From contig CALVVV010000008.1 of assembly GCA_944363995.1 (NCBI GenBank), forward strand, positions 1 to 24,988: DNA of 24,988 nucleotides, read 5' to 3'. Numbering within the stretch: the stretch's first letter is position 1; each line of letters opens with the position of its first letter. Under the pieces are notes generated by a model that was given only the letters and a program-made list of their open reading frames with translations, did not search any database and was not told where the DNA came from. The stretch is from an uncultured Bacilli bacterium. Lineage in GTDB: Bacteria > Bacillota_I > Bacilli_A > RF39 > UBA660. Below are positions 16,276 to 22,815 of this stretch, piece by piece. Made by a program: the position numbers and the translations under genes.

Positions 16276-16394
16276 TAATTATCAACTCCTAATTTTTTTA
16301 ATGTTTCATTATAAATTTGAAAATTAATATAATTTTTTTCATATAAATATTCATTTAAAATAATACTAAGTTCATTAATTAGCAATTGTATCAC
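16275..16394 (-). CDS. Small ORF upstream of the recombinase
   Basis: A 39-codon frame whose TAA shares one base with the recombinase ATG (TAATG). It reads LLINELSIILNEYLYEKNYINFQIYNETLKKLG after the first codons. Start is GTG at 16392-16394 or TTG at 16383-16385; the latter has GGTG 6 nt upstream. A helical small protein coupled to a large serine recombinase is a recurrent arrangement in Firmicutes elements; a role as directionality factor is possible but not shown. A degenerate copy of the same sequence is at 18780-18860. Confidence 0.55.
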   Translation of the reverse strand: MIQLLINELSIILNEYLYEKNYINFQIYNETLKKLGVDN

Positions 16395-16412
16395 CAATTA
16401 AATTTATTAAAC

Positions 16413-16450
16413 AAAAAAAGAAATAATTACTAATCAATCATTTCTTTTTA
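16413..16450 (-). terminator. Terminator of the Nudix gene
   Basis: Minus strand AAAAAGAAAT / ATTTCTTTTTTT hairpin that starts in the last Nudix codons and ends in a T run. Confidence 0.6.
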
Positions 16451-16844
16451 AATCTATTTTAATTTCTTCAATTATATGTCCTATATTACCTTCACCAGCA
16501 TATCTATTCATATCAAAAAAATTATCACTAACACTAACCCATTCTAATTTATTTACTTCAGCTATTAGTTTTACTTCATTTTTTAATATTCCATAATAAA
16601 CTTCTAATTCTTTATTCCATTTAGTATAGGTTAGATTCATAAAATGAATTAAATCTATATCAGTTTTCTTAATATTGGTTTCCTCTTCTAATTCTCTGTA
16701 TGCTTCATTTAAACCATCATTTTCTTTTTCTATTTTTCCACCCACTAAATTATACATTCCTATATATGGTTCTTTTGTTCTTTTACACATTAATGTCTTT
16801 TTAATATTTTTATCAAATACAACAATTACATTCATTTTTATCAT
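16434..16844 (-). CDS. Nudix hydrolase (MutT-like)
   Basis: A 136-aa Nudix protein that would hydrolyse a nucleoside diphosphate linked to another group. The Nudix box is readable at about 35-58 (GGKIEKEN...AYRELEEETNI), with REL and EE metal ligands; the usual GE of the box is replaced by ND-type residues, a small deviation. GGAGAAATAATT precedes ATG. It is cargo of the dacB element, between the AAA+ ATPase and the recombinase. A diverged 3' fragment of a second copy is at 21207-21376. Substrate unknown. Confidence 0.9.
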   Translation of the reverse strand: MIKMNVIVVFDKNIKKTLMCKRTKEPYIGMYNLVGGKIEKENDGLNEAYRELEEETNIKKTDIDLIHFMNLTYTKWNKELEVYYGILKNEVKLIAEVNKLEWVSVSDNFFDMNRYAGEGNIGHIIEEIKIDLKRND

Positions 16845-16870
16845 AATTATTTCTCCAAAAAATCTATTCT

Positions 16871-18121
16871 TTAATAATCCAAACTATTAGGATCTAATAA
16901 GAAATCAAAAATGCTCATAGTTATAATCCCATTTTCATTTCTTGATCTTTTAATATAATCTTTAACTATTATAATTTTTTTAAACGAATCATTAATTTTT
17001 AACAACGGTCTTTCTTCTTGTTTTCTTTTTTCTTCATCTGGAATACTAAAAGCTGATTGAATATAAATTTTATTATTACCTTTATTTGCAATAAAATCCA
17101 CTTCCAATTGCTTGTAAGTAAATTCATTTTCTTTTCTTTCTTTTGATTCTATTACGCCTACATCAACATTATATCCTCGTCTTCTTAATTCTAGATATAT
17201 GATATTTTCCATAATATGTGTTTCTTCATTTTGTCTAAAATTAATAAATGAATTACGAATACCCAAATCACTAAAATAAAATTTATAGGGCGTGCTCATA
17301 TATTTTTTACCTTTAACATCATATCTTTCAGTTTTTTCAATTATAAACGCCTCTTCTAAATATTTTAAATAAGAACTAATAGTCTTTGGATCAATATTTA
17401 GACCCGCAGTAGATTTGAAGGTATCAGAAAGTTTTTTAGGATTTGATAATGATCCAATACTGGATGAAATAATTTCTACTAAGTAAACTAACTCGGCATC
17501 GTTTTTTATATCATTTCTTTCAATCACATCATTAATATAAACATTCTTTTGCTGTTCTTTCAAATAAGCAGTTTTTCTTTCATCTGTTCCCATTGAAACT
17601 ATTAATGGTAATCCTCCATAAGTTATATATTCAACCCAACCATCTAACTTATCTCCATCATATACGGACATAAATTCGTAATAGGAAAGCGGATATACTT
17701 TAATCTCTTCACCACGACCTCTAAATTCTGTAATGATGTCAGATGATAAAAATTTAGAATTACTTCCAGTTACATATATATCAATGTTTGAAATTCTTAA
17801 AAGACCATTTAAAACACCTTCAAACTTTTCTACCAATTGAATTTCATCTAGTATTACATAATAAATTTCTTTATCAATAATTTTATCTTTTATATATTTA
17901 CTTAAATTCTTTGGTATTAATAGTTCTTCGTTATCCGAATCATCTAATGCTACTTTTATTATATGGTCATCAGGTACATCGTTTTCCAAAAGATATTCAT
18001 AAAATAAAGTATTCAACAAATAAGATTTTCCGCATCTTCTTATTCCTGTTATCACTTTTATAAGTCCATCATTTTTTGCATCAATAAGTTTGTTTAAATA
18101 ATAATCTCTTTTTATTTGCAT
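16871..18121 (-). CDS. AAA+ ATPase with DUF4143 domain
   Basis: A 416-aa protein of the AAA_14/DUF4143 family, common in accessory DNA of gut bacteria and of unknown cellular role. Walker A is GIRRCGKS (26-33), Walker B YYVILDEIQ (87-95), sensor TGSNSKFLS; the C-terminal half has FYFSDLGIRNSF and a restriction-endonuclease-like end (LEVDFIANKGNNKIYIQSAF). ATG at 18119-18121 is chosen because AAAGGA lies 9 nt upstream; the in-frame ATG three codons earlier is too close to it. Cargo of the element, upstream of the Nudix gene by 26 nt. Confidence 0.9.
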   Translation of the reverse strand: MQIKRDYYLNKLIDAKNDGLIKVITGIRRCGKSYLLNTLFYEYLLENDVPDDHIIKVALDDSDNEELLIPKNLSKYIKDKIIDKEIYYVILDEIQLVEKFEGVLNGLLRISNIDIYVTGSNSKFLSSDIITEFRGRGEEIKVYPLSYYEFMSVYDGDKLDGWVEYITYGGLPLIVSMGTDERKTAYLKEQQKNVYINDVIERNDIKNDAELVYLVEIISSSIGSLSNPKKLSDTFKSTAGLNIDPKTISSYLKYLEEAFIIEKTERYDVKGKKYMSTPYKFYFSDLGIRNSFINFRQNEETHIMENIIYLELRRRGYNVDVGVIESKERKENEFTYKQLEVDFIANKGNNKIYIQSAFSIPDEEKRKQEERPLLKINDSFKKIIIVKDYIKRSRNENGIITMSIFDFLLDPNSLDY

Positions 18122-18236
18122 ATTTGTCATTCCTTTCAAATATATTCTACCCTATTTTATGTATTTTATCAACATTCCATTCCAAAAAAACTCCACAATT
18201 GACTTTTTTGGGAATGAATTTGCAAAATTTTGTTTT

Positions 18237-18389
18237 TCATAACAATAACTTGTCCACGCTGTCTTCAATTGAATCATTAAATGGATTTATTATGTGAACA
18301 AAACAATAATATGACATTACAGATTCTTTTACAAACTTATCCTCTTTATTTCTAAGGATTTCAGCATTAATACTTATATAGTCATAATA
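18237..18389 (-). other. Open frame running from attR1 into the element
   Basis: From the core of attR1 the minus strand stays open for 50 codons in the frame that the recombinase gene would have across a circular junction: YYDYISINAEILRNKEDK, then a segment with SYYCFVHIINPFNDS, ending DKLLL and TGA. There is no start codon at its head in the integrated state. It could be the recombinase C-terminus of the circular form or the tail of a lost gene. The rest of 18140-18236 shows nothing recognisable. Confidence 0.45.
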
Positions 18390-18544
18390 TTTGATATAGA
18401 AGCTACACTTCTAACTTCATTCATATTATTAGAATAAATAACATTTAAACTATCCATATCCATTAATACTGTACTAGTTGCACTGCTAGAATATGCTTTT
18501 ACACTAATTGGTATTAACAATATTAAAAACAACAACTTTTTCAT
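18374..18544 (-). pseudogene. dacB: dacB 5' part, copy 1 (signal peptide to SxxK serine)
   Basis: A 56-codon frame: signal peptide MKKLLFLILLIPISVKAYSS, then SATSTVLMDMDSLNVIYSNN and MNEVRSVASIS, after which the att arm gives NIMTI and TAA. The family normally continues SxxK-I-M-T-A. It has AGGTGA before ATG and the same upstream region as copy 2. It differs from copy 2 at about 22 of 168 bases, many synonymous, although the DNA just upstream is identical. Recombination of attR1 with attL would give a full dacB using this copy. Confidence 0.88.
18375..18394 (-). other. attR1: internal right junction
   Basis: Minus strand: dacB-like TCA, core AA (18390-18391), T, arm ATTATGACTATATA (18375-18388), one mismatch from the arm at attR2. 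It joins dacB 5' copy 1 to the AAA+/Nudix/recombinase unit. Confidence 0.7.
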
Positions 18545-18589
18545 ACATTTCACCTATAAAATAGTATGAAAAAAAGTCTAAATATAGAC
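18545..18589 (-). promoter_or_regulatory. dacB upstream region, copy 1
   Basis: Identical to 21554-21598: terminator-like stem AGTCTA/TAGACT with seven T, then CATACTAT, similar to the SigE -10 consensus CATACANT, then TATAGGTGAAATGT before the dacB ATG. A SigE promoter would fit B. subtilis dacB, but the -35 spacing (ATA, 14 nt) is short. Confidence 0.45.
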
Positions 18590-18717
18590 TTATATTTCTT
18601 TTTTCCACAATCCATGTTTATTACAATAAGTATAAATAATAGAACCTTCTTCATAAGCGAATATTGCTTTTGGTTCATCGCTTGGTTTTAATAAATATTT
18701 GACAATTTTATTACCTT
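18590..18717 (-). pseudogene. 3' fragment of superoxide reductase gene (duplicate)
   Basis: 128 bp nearly identical to 21599-21726, the last 42 codons of the intact superoxide reductase gene. It keeps the CNKHG ligand motif but lacks the first part with the other iron-binding histidines. Similarity stops abruptly at 18717, where DNA related to the recombinase-upstream region begins; this marks a recombination breakpoint. Confidence 0.9.
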
Positions 18718-18885
18718 ATTTGTGCAAAAAAAATTTCTCTAAGTAGGATATTATATATACTTTGTCATTTTAATATTTCATTTTTAACTCTTTTAATACT
18801 CAATTATAAAGTTTAAAAGTAATATAATACTAAGTTCATTAATTAACAATTACGTCATCGATTAAAAATAATTACAATTAATCAT
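18718..18885 (-). repeat. Degenerate copy of the recombinase-upstream region
   Basis: Minus-strand sequence around 18800-18860 matches 16350-16400 (TTAATTAATGAACTTAGTATTAT shared in shortened form and flanking bases) and encodes MLINELSIIL before the frame is lost. The recombinase that should follow is missing; the superoxide reductase duplicate starts instead. Remnant of a second element. Confidence 0.7.
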
Positions 18886-20736
18886 TTATTTATAAATATT
18901 TATTTGTTCTTTAAAATAATTATTTAATTTTTCACTTACACAATATACATAACATCCTTTAATTCCTCTTGTCAGTAATACTCTATATGTATTTTTTATT
19001 ATCGTATTAGATATTTCTCTCGCCATTCTCTCATTTTCCTTATACATTTTTTTTATGCCTTTAAATGAAGGGTCCGAAGATGCGTGTTTTTGAAAATTTG
19101 TACACACCTTACTATCTTCATAAAATAAGTCTTCTCCGATAATTACTCCAACATAATCAAATTCTAATCCTTGTACTGAATGAACACATCCTGCTTCATT
19201 TATTGAATCATCTATTGCAAAAGTTTGTTTTGCTCCTAAATTCCAACTTATTCCATATTCCCCAATTTTAATATCGTGATAATTTGTATTATCAATTTCA
19301 TCTTTATTCCAATTCCAACAATAACCAGCTACAATTCTTGATTTATTATTTTTAATATTCTTTGTTTTTATTAACGATTCTAATTCTTGTGGACTATCAC
19401 ATATAGTTATATCATAATTTATTTTTCCATCATAATTATTAGTAATACCTAACAAATAATCAATAAATTTTAAATAATTATCCGAACCATTACATCTAAA
19501 CTGAGATTCTAATTTTAATTCCATTATATTAGCATTTAAATATGTTCCCCATTTCTTTATTTCACTTAATGTTCCTATATCATTTAAATGAACTTGTTGT
19601 CTTTCATCTATAAAAAAAATAGAAGATTTTGATGAATGAATTATCTCTTTTATTTGATTTTCACCATAATTATTAAATAATCCAGATTTTTCAGTTAGAG
19701 AGTGAGCTTCGTCTACTATTAAAACATCAAAAATATCTTCATCTGTGGCAATATAAGCACTAGATGTTTTAAATAAATTATCTATACTAGTTTTATTTAA
19801 AGTTCCTTTTAATTTTGTTCCATAAACTACTCGTGGCGCTGTGTTTCTTGATACATATTGACATAATTTTCCTTGACTAGTTAAATTTGCTAATAAATTT
19901 ATCGCTATTACAGATTTTCCAGTGCCTGGACCACCTTCGACAATAATTACATTCTTTTCTTCTTTTTTTGTTGCCGCTAATATTTTATCATAGATTATCA
20001 TCTGATTATCTATTAAATTAAATTCTTTATTTCCTTTTAATAATTTATCTATGTTTTCTTGTAAACTTTTAGATGGTAATAATTTACTACTATCAATTTC
20101 TTGGATTATAGACAAATTATCACCATAACAAAATTTTTTATTTATAAATTCAATTAATTTATCTTTATCATCTTTAAAAAATATTGATACTTCTTTAATT
20201 AGTTCTGAAAATTTATCATCTAATATTGGATCATTGTTATTAGGTATATAATTATGCAAAATAGAACAGGCATCTACAATAATGTTATTTTCTTGGATAT
20301 TTTGATTAAAATCTTTCAATAGCATCTTGTATGACCATGCTTGGTACGACGGATGAATAACTTTTTTTAATCCATTTCCAACATACGTTTCTAATAATAT
20401 TTCACTATCTTTTACTTCATTTACTTTTGACCATTGTTTTAATTCAATAATTAGTATATTTTTCTTATTTTCATAATTATATCCACACAAAATAAAATCT
20501 ATTCTACTTGATGTCATTGGAAGATTATATTCTAATACGACAGTACAATCTTTGGGAATACTAGATTGCTGTAATACTTCACTCATATATTTCAAAGAAT
20601 TTTCCCAAGATTGTTTTTCTGATGATGTAGTTCCTTCATATAGTTCTTTTTGTTTCATATTTTCTAAAATATATGAAATTTTATTGTTATTTATATCATT
20701 GGTAAAATCATTAACTGTCGAACTATATAAAATCAT
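18886..20736 (-). CDS. DUF2075 helicase with N-terminal PD-(D/E)XK nuclease-like domain
   Basis: A 616-aa protein. Residues about 60-110 resemble a PD-(D/E)XK nuclease core: RIDFIL (Asp80) followed by ILIIELKQW (Glu98, Lys100). The rest is a superfamily 1-like ATPase/helicase of the DUF2075 type: Walker A GGPGTGKS (268-275), Walker B with DEAH (342-345), ESQFRCNGSD, HSVQGLEFDYVGVIIG and YRVLLTRGIKGCYVY. Such nuclease-helicase fusions occur in defence islands and mobile elements; defence is inference. AGGAGGAAGTAAT precedes ATG. It lies in the remnant element behind a broken small gene. Confidence 0.88.
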   Translation of the reverse strand: MILYSSTVNDFTNDINNNKISYILENMKQKELYEGTTSSEKQSWENSLKYMSEVLQQSSIPKDCTVVLEYNLPMTSSRIDFILCGYNYENKKNILIIELKQWSKVNEVKDSEILLETYVGNGLKKVIHPSYQAWSYKMLLKDFNQNIQENNIIVDACSILHNYIPNNNDPILDDKFSELIKEVSIFFKDDKDKLIEFINKKFCYGDNLSIIQEIDSSKLLPSKSLQENIDKLLKGNKEFNLIDNQMIIYDKILAATKKEEKNVIIVEGGPGTGKSVIAINLLANLTSQGKLCQYVSRNTAPRVVYGTKLKGTLNKTSIDNLFKTSSAYIATDEDIFDVLIVDEAHSLTEKSGLFNNYGENQIKEIIHSSKSSIFFIDERQQVHLNDIGTLSEIKKWGTYLNANIMELKLESQFRCNGSDNYLKFIDYLLGITNNYDGKINYDITICDSPQELESLIKTKNIKNNKSRIVAGYCWNWNKDEIDNTNYHDIKIGEYGISWNLGAKQTFAIDDSINEAGCVHSVQGLEFDYVGVIIGEDLFYEDSKVCTNFQKHASSDPSFKGIKKMYKENERMAREISNTIIKNTYRVLLTRGIKGCYVYCVSEKLNNYFKEQINIYK

Positions 20737-20737
20737 A

Positions 20738-21128
20738 TTACTTCCTCCTTAGTTTTCTTTGTAAGTTTTCGCAATTATATGTTAAATATTCACCTGTTAT
20801 AAATGATGTGGAGTCAAATTTTTTTAAAATTTCAGCTGATAATTCCTTAGACCAACTTTGATTAGTATATCACATAATTTTTTGATATGTTCCAATACTT
20901 TGTAAATATTTCAAAAACATTTCATATGAATTAAATGACATCATAAATCTATTTCTACTTGCTTTTAAAGGATATAATCCAGCACTCATTACTATATTAT
21001 CCATTTCTTCAATACTAAATCTTCCAATTGCTTTATCATCACAAAAAACTTCTAATAAATAGTCTTTTCCAGGTACTGAAAATAATATTTTTCCTCTCTC
21101 CGTTAGGTCCACTAAAAACTATATTCAT
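20738..21128 (-). pseudogene. Broken small gene upstream of the DUF2075 gene
   Basis: A good promoter (TATAAT at 21157-21162 with TG extension) and ribosome binding site (AAGGGGG) point to ATG at 21126-21128 (MNIVFSGPNGE). About 35 bases on, the coding potential moves to another frame (GKILFSVPGKDYLLEVFCDD, open from a GTG at 21112), stops at TGA 20870-20872, and stays open in the same frame for 43 more codons (YTNQSWSKELSAEILKKFDS onward) up to TAA at 20738. This reads as one gene with a frameshift and a nonsense codon. I do not recognise the protein. Alternatively, the GTG-started 80-aa frame (20870-21112) is a real small gene. Confidence 0.5.
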
Positions 21129-21187
21129 AAATTATATCCCCCTTGAATTACTTTGTATTATATCATAAGTTCCATTTTTCCCCAAAT

Positions 21188-21217
21188 AAAAACAACTATT
21201 CATTAGTCAGTTGTTTT
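21188..21217 (-). terminator. Terminator after the Nudix fragment
   Basis: Minus strand AAAACAACT / AGTTGTTTTT hairpin with a T run, in the same position relative to the Nudix stop as at the intact copy. Confidence 0.6.
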
Positions 21218-21376
21218 CTAAATCTATTTTTATTTCTTGAATTATATGTCCAATATTACCTTCGCCAGCGTATTTACTCATATCAAAGAAATTATCATTT
21301 ATAGAAACCCATTCTAGTCTATTTACTTCTTCAATTAATTCTACTTCATTTTTTAATATTCCATAATAAACTTGGT
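21207..21376 (-). pseudogene. 3' fragment of a second Nudix gene
   Basis: Encodes VYYGILKNEVELIEEVN and SKYAGEGNIGHIIQEIK, closely similar to the C-terminal 53 residues of the Nudix protein at 16434-16844 but with clear divergence. The start and Nudix box are missing; the fragment joins the right att arm about 8 bases after it. Confidence 0.9.
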
Positions 21377-21379
21377 TAA

Positions 21380-21403
21380 TCACTATGTAGTCATAATATT
21401 TGA
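21380..21403 (-). other. attR2: outer right junction of the dacB intervening element
   Basis: Minus strand: dacB TCA, core AA (21399-21400), T, arm ATTATGACTACATA (21384-21397). The arm is a perfect inverted match to the attL arm. Joining attL and attR2 at AA gives dacB reading S-I-S-K-I-M-T-A in frame, and a circle junction with 14-bp inverted arms around G-AA-T. Confidence 0.82.
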
Positions 21404-21553
21404 TATAGATGCAACACTTCTTACATCATTCATATTATTAGAGTAAATAATATTTAAGTTATCCATATCCATTAAGACTGTACTAGTTGCACTACTAGAA
21501 TAGGCTTTTATATTAATTGGAATTAATAATAATAAAATTAATATTTTTTTCAT
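21383..21553 (-). pseudogene. dacB: dacB 5' part, copy 2 (native position)
   Basis: A 56-codon frame: signal peptide MKKILILLLLIPINIKAYSS, SATSTVLMDMDNLNIIYSNN, MNDVRSVASIS, then NIMTT and TAG from the att arm. The nucleophilic serine is Ser49 of SISK once Lys52 is restored from the 3' part. It lies directly after the intact superoxide reductase and CmpB-type genes, so it is the copy in the native chromosomal context. Rebuilt DacB would be about 354 aa, a normal length. It has AGGTGA before ATG. Confidence 0.9.
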
Positions 21554-21598
21554 ACATTTCACCTATAAAATAGTATGAAAAAAAGTCTAAATATAGAC
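21554..21598 (-). promoter_or_regulatory. SOR terminator and dacB promoter region
   Basis: Minus strand AAGTCTA tat TAGACTT followed by seven T is a convincing terminator of the upstream operon. Directly after it CATACTAT resembles a SigE -10, with TATAGGTGAAATGT leading to the dacB ATG. The promoter call is tentative. Confidence 0.55.
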
Positions 21599-21928
21599 TT
21601 ATATTTCTTTTTTCCACAATCCATGTTTATTACAATAAGTATAAATAATAGAACCTTCTTCATAAGCGAATATTGCTTTTGGTTCATCGCTTGGTTTTAA
21701 TAAATATTTAACTATTTTATTACCTTTTACCATTGCAATCCATTCAATATAATGATCTTCTTCCATTGGATGAACTACTTCACCAATTGTAACATATACC
21801 TTATTATCCTTTATTTCACAAAAAGGAACATGTTTTTCTAAACTTGCATCAATACTATTTTCTTTTACCAATTCACCATTTTCAAATAATGATTCTAAAA
21901 TACCTAAATTTTTATAAAATTTTATCAT
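21599..21928 (-). CDS. Superoxide reductase (neelaredoxin/desulfoferrodoxin C-terminal type)
   Basis: Reduces superoxide to hydrogen peroxide without producing oxygen, typical of anaerobes. The 109-aa protein is the one-iron form without the N-terminal desulforedoxin domain. The iron ligands and motifs are readable: EKHVP (31-35, His33), HPM (His53), HYIEWI (His59) and YCNKHGLWK (Cys99, His102); Glu31-Lys32 is the catalytic pair. Its ATG overlaps the stop of the upstream membrane-protein gene, so the two are co-translated. The last 42 codons are duplicated at 18590-18717. Confidence 0.93.
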   Translation of the reverse strand: MIKFYKNLGILESLFENGELVKENSIDASLEKHVPFCEIKDNKVYVTIGEVVHPMEEDHYIEWIAMVKGNKIVKYLLKPSDEPKAIFAYEEGSIIYTYCNKHGLWKKEI

Positions 21929-22677
21929 ATTTTCCTCTTTTCTTTTTTATATTTTTTTAATTCTTTTTTAGTATTTTTTAACTCTTTTTTAGTTATCTTC
22001 AATTCTATTTTTGTCCTAATAAAATCAATATTATTGCCAATAACGGCTTTAACCTTAGGGAATGCCTGAATTAATCTTCTTGTCCAAACCGATTTGCTTA
22101 ACAAAGCATCTTTAACTTTTTTTGTTATTTCTTCAGTGTTATCTTTTTTTAAAAAAGATATAGCGGTATTCTTAAAACTACTAATTATTTTTAAAGATAA
22201 AATCAAATCAAAAATAAAAATACTTAACAAAATCAATGTGATTATCTCCAATATTTGAAAATTAATTAAATTAAATAATAATTCAAACATAGGATTTACA
22301 ACATAAATAGCTAAACATCCCAATATTCCAAACGGAATTAATGTTTCTAAGCAAATTCGACCATTAATATTAAAACGATATTCAGAATAATCCCACCATC
22401 TCGCTTTAAATACTTTTTCCATTATATAGCTAGTAAAATATTCAAGAAGGGCAAATAAGAACATTGACATAACAAAAAGGATTATTATATTATCTTTATG
22501 ATTTGTTAGGGTAAATGTAGCAATTATCCCACCAACACCATAAATTGGACAATAAGGACCAATTAAAAATCCCCGATTAATTAATTTACCATTCATAAAA
22601 TATTCATATATTACTTCAATTATCCACCCAACAAAGGAATAACAAATAAATAACAAAAATAATTTGCTAAAATCCAT
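21925..22677 (-). CDS. CmpB-type putative ABC transporter permease (multi-pass membrane protein)
   Basis: A 250-aa membrane protein of the family annotated as putative ABC-transporter type IV (CmpB). The N-terminal part FLLFICYSFVGWIIEVIYEY followed by INRGFLIGPYCPIYGVGG is diagnostic; four to five membrane helices follow, including FNLINFQILEIITLILL. The C-terminal 40 residues are a very basic Lys/Glu repeat (KKELKNTKKELKKYKKEKRK), probably cytoplasmic coiled coil. Function in these organisms is unknown; no ATPase partner is adjacent. GAGG lies 8 nt before ATG. It shares an operon with superoxide reductase. Confidence 0.87.
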   Translation of the reverse strand: MDFSKLFLLFICYSFVGWIIEVIYEYFMNGKLINRGFLIGPYCPIYGVGGIIATFTLTNHKDNIIILFVMSMFLFALLEYFTSYIMEKVFKARWWDYSEYRFNINGRICLETLIPFGILGCLAIYVVNPMFELLFNLINFQILEIITLILLSIFIFDLILSLKIISSFKNTAISFLKKDNTEEITKKVKDALLSKSVWTRRLIQAFPKVKAVIGNNIDFIRTKIELKITKKELKNTKKELKKYKKEKRKI

Positions 22678-22697
22678 AAAACCAACCTCGTTTATTC

Positions 22698-22726
22698 ATT
22701 ATAACATAAATAAAAAAAATTAACAA
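22698..22726 (-). promoter_or_regulatory. Promoter of the membrane protein-SOR operon
   Basis: Minus strand TTGTTA (22721-22726), 17 nt, TATAAT (22698-22703). Its -35 ends 2 nt from the CIRCE element, so HrcA binding could affect it too. Confidence 0.75.
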
Positions 22727-22728
22727 CT

Positions 22729-22755
22729 TTAGCACTCTTTGTTGACAAGTGCTAA
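22729..22755 (+). promoter_or_regulatory. CIRCE operator (HrcA binding site) of clpB
   Basis: TTAGCACTC, 9-nt spacer TTTGTTGAC, AAGTGCTAA: the consensus TTAGCACTC-N9-GAGTGCTAA with a single mismatch. It overlaps the clpB -35, so HrcA would repress clpB until heat shock. Confidence 0.93.
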
Positions 22756-22770
22756 AATAAGTGATATACT
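22742..22770 (+). promoter_or_regulatory. Sigma-A promoter of clpB
   Basis: Perfect TTGACA (22742-22747), 17 nt, TATACT (22765-22770). The -35 lies inside CIRCE. Confidence 0.9.
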
Positions 22771-22815
22771 TTTAGCGTTGGTTAAAATAATCAACAATAA
22801 AAAAGGAGGGAGAAT

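Larger units (their letters stand above)
14668..21400 (-). mobile_element. Serine-recombinase intervening element splitting dacB
   Basis: A 6.7-kb composite between attL and attR2. It holds the recombinase with its small ORF, Nudix hydrolase, AAA+/DUF4143 ATPase, an internal duplicate of the host SOR/dacB 5' DNA with its own junction attR1, and a remnant of a related element (DUF2075 gene, broken small gene, Nudix fragment). Precise excision from attL to attR2 or to attR1 (3.7 kb) would restore dacB. There are no structural phage or conjugation genes, so it is not self-transferring by itself. Confidence 0.85.

Noticed and set aside
16384..16440. GATACAAT before the small ORF as a SigE/SigK -10 for the recombinase
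   Set aside because: Attractive for mother-cell excision, but no -35 at proper spacing and it overlaps the small ORF start; too weak to call.
20738..21112. TGA read as tryptophan, joining the 80-aa frame to the next 43 codons
   Set aside because: Tryptophan is TGG throughout, and ClpB and both Nudix copies end at TGA at the expected place; a nonsense mutation is simpler.
13758..21553. dacB interruption by an intron or intein
   Set aside because: No group I/II intron structure, reverse transcriptase or intein motifs; the interrupting DNA ends in serine-recombinase att sites and carries independent genes.
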